Translations under genes and position numbers: made by a program
The notes under the pieces: generated by a model
The model's database searches: none
Seen by the model: the letters and a program-made list of their open reading frames with translations, nothing else
Told to the model about the DNA's origin: nothing
Shown here: one piece after another, positions 63,763 to 64,000 of the stretch
Position numbering within the stretch: the stretch's first letter is position 1
How the letters are laid out: each line of letters begins with the position of its first letter
From: Monomorium pharaonis
Taxonomy: Eukaryota > Arthropoda > Insecta > Hymenoptera > Formicidae
NCBI RefSeq assembly: GCF_013373865.1
Contig: NC_050468.1
Location: 23,578,774-23,642,773 of the forward strand
Length of the DNA: 64,000 nt
Direction: 5' to 3'

Positions 63763-63974
63763 CTAATGGACTATTCTCCCGTCGTTGCAATTTCTCCCCT
63801 TTGCAATGACGAGACAATTTTTACCACAGCAATTGTTAAATTCTCTATCTTTTTTCCGTAATTTCTTTAATCTTGGAATCAAAGAATTTTCATTAATGTT
63901 TCTTTTAAGTTCCATGCTACTATATCGTTTCTGTTTCTTCCGCAACGTTCTTTCTTCTTTTTCTTCTTCTAAAG
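63763..63974 (-). CDS. Probable 3'-terminal coding exon of an unidentified minus-strand gene
   Basis: On the minus strand an acceptor (cgtcttgcag) is followed by 69 open codons and a TAG. The peptide starts with a charged, helix-prone LEEEKEERTLRKKQKRY, continues LIPRLKKLRKKDREF, and ends in a cysteine-containing NNCCGKNCLVIAKGRNC then NDGRIVH. An upstream in-frame TAA within eight codons of the acceptor fits an intron boundary. I do not recognise the family. The opposite strand is also open but gives only a low-complexity F/L/S-rich peptide, a shadow of the K/E-rich frame. The rest of the gene lies beyond the right edge. Confidence 0.4.
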
Positions 63975-64000
63975 CTGCAAGACGATTTGTGATTTAATAC

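Overview
The window is insect nuclear DNA, most likely hymenopteran and possibly ant. It is AT-rich, with scattered CpG-rich islands, short GT-AG introns, one 21-kb intron, and many small decayed DNA transposons. The rank is inferred from gene content and base composition only, so treat it as provisional. Only four genes can be supported strongly, and all lie in two blocks.

Left block, about 2-28 kb, minus strand: a BTB/POZ-domain gene whose BTB domain is split by an intron of about 21.5 kb (4034-25500). Exon 1 (25668-25501) and exon 2 (4033-2861) join in phase and rebuild one continuous BTB fold. A strong internal splice donor in exon 2 (2966/2965) and an open exon-like stretch at about 1.9-2.2 kb suggest that the 3' end is more complex than the simple two-exon model. 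The large intron holds no convincing gene. It does hold several transposon relics: two short TA-flanked elements at 8.4-8.9 kb, a 254-bp one at 18.2 kb, a 1.5-kb hAT-like element with a transposase tail at 21.3-22.8 kb, and tandem and dispersed repeats. A CpG-rich stretch at about 27-28.2 kb lies upstream of exon 1 and is the best promoter candidate.

Middle, 25.7-41.3 kb: I see no gene. It contains a nested inverted-repeat element rich in CACTGATT (29.8-30.2 kb), a deleted Tc1-like transposon (33.16-33.67 kb), further CpG-rich patches (34.5 and 37.7 kb), a GA microsatellite and a small terminal-inverted-repeat element.

Right block, 41.3-54.2 kb, is a compact cluster. EFHB (CFAP21, a ciliary EF-hand-like protein, +) converges on MPHOSPH6 (nuclear exosome cofactor, -), which is head-to-head with Bre1 (the E3 ligase for histone H2B monoubiquitination, +). 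MPHOSPH6 and Bre1 share a 1.3-kb CpG-rich intergenic region, probably a bidirectional promoter; both are housekeeping nuclear functions. All 15 Bre1 exons, 3 MPHOSPH6 exons and 7 EFHB exons could be placed with phase-consistent junctions. Directly behind the Bre1 stop codon lies a decayed tandem copy of the last part of its RING finger, the oddest single feature here.

From 54.2 kb to the right edge the DNA is AT-rich and apparently gene-poor, except for a probable 3'-terminal coding exon of an unidentified minus-strand gene at 63.76-63.97 kb. No CRISPR, tRNA, rRNA or intact transposon was found.
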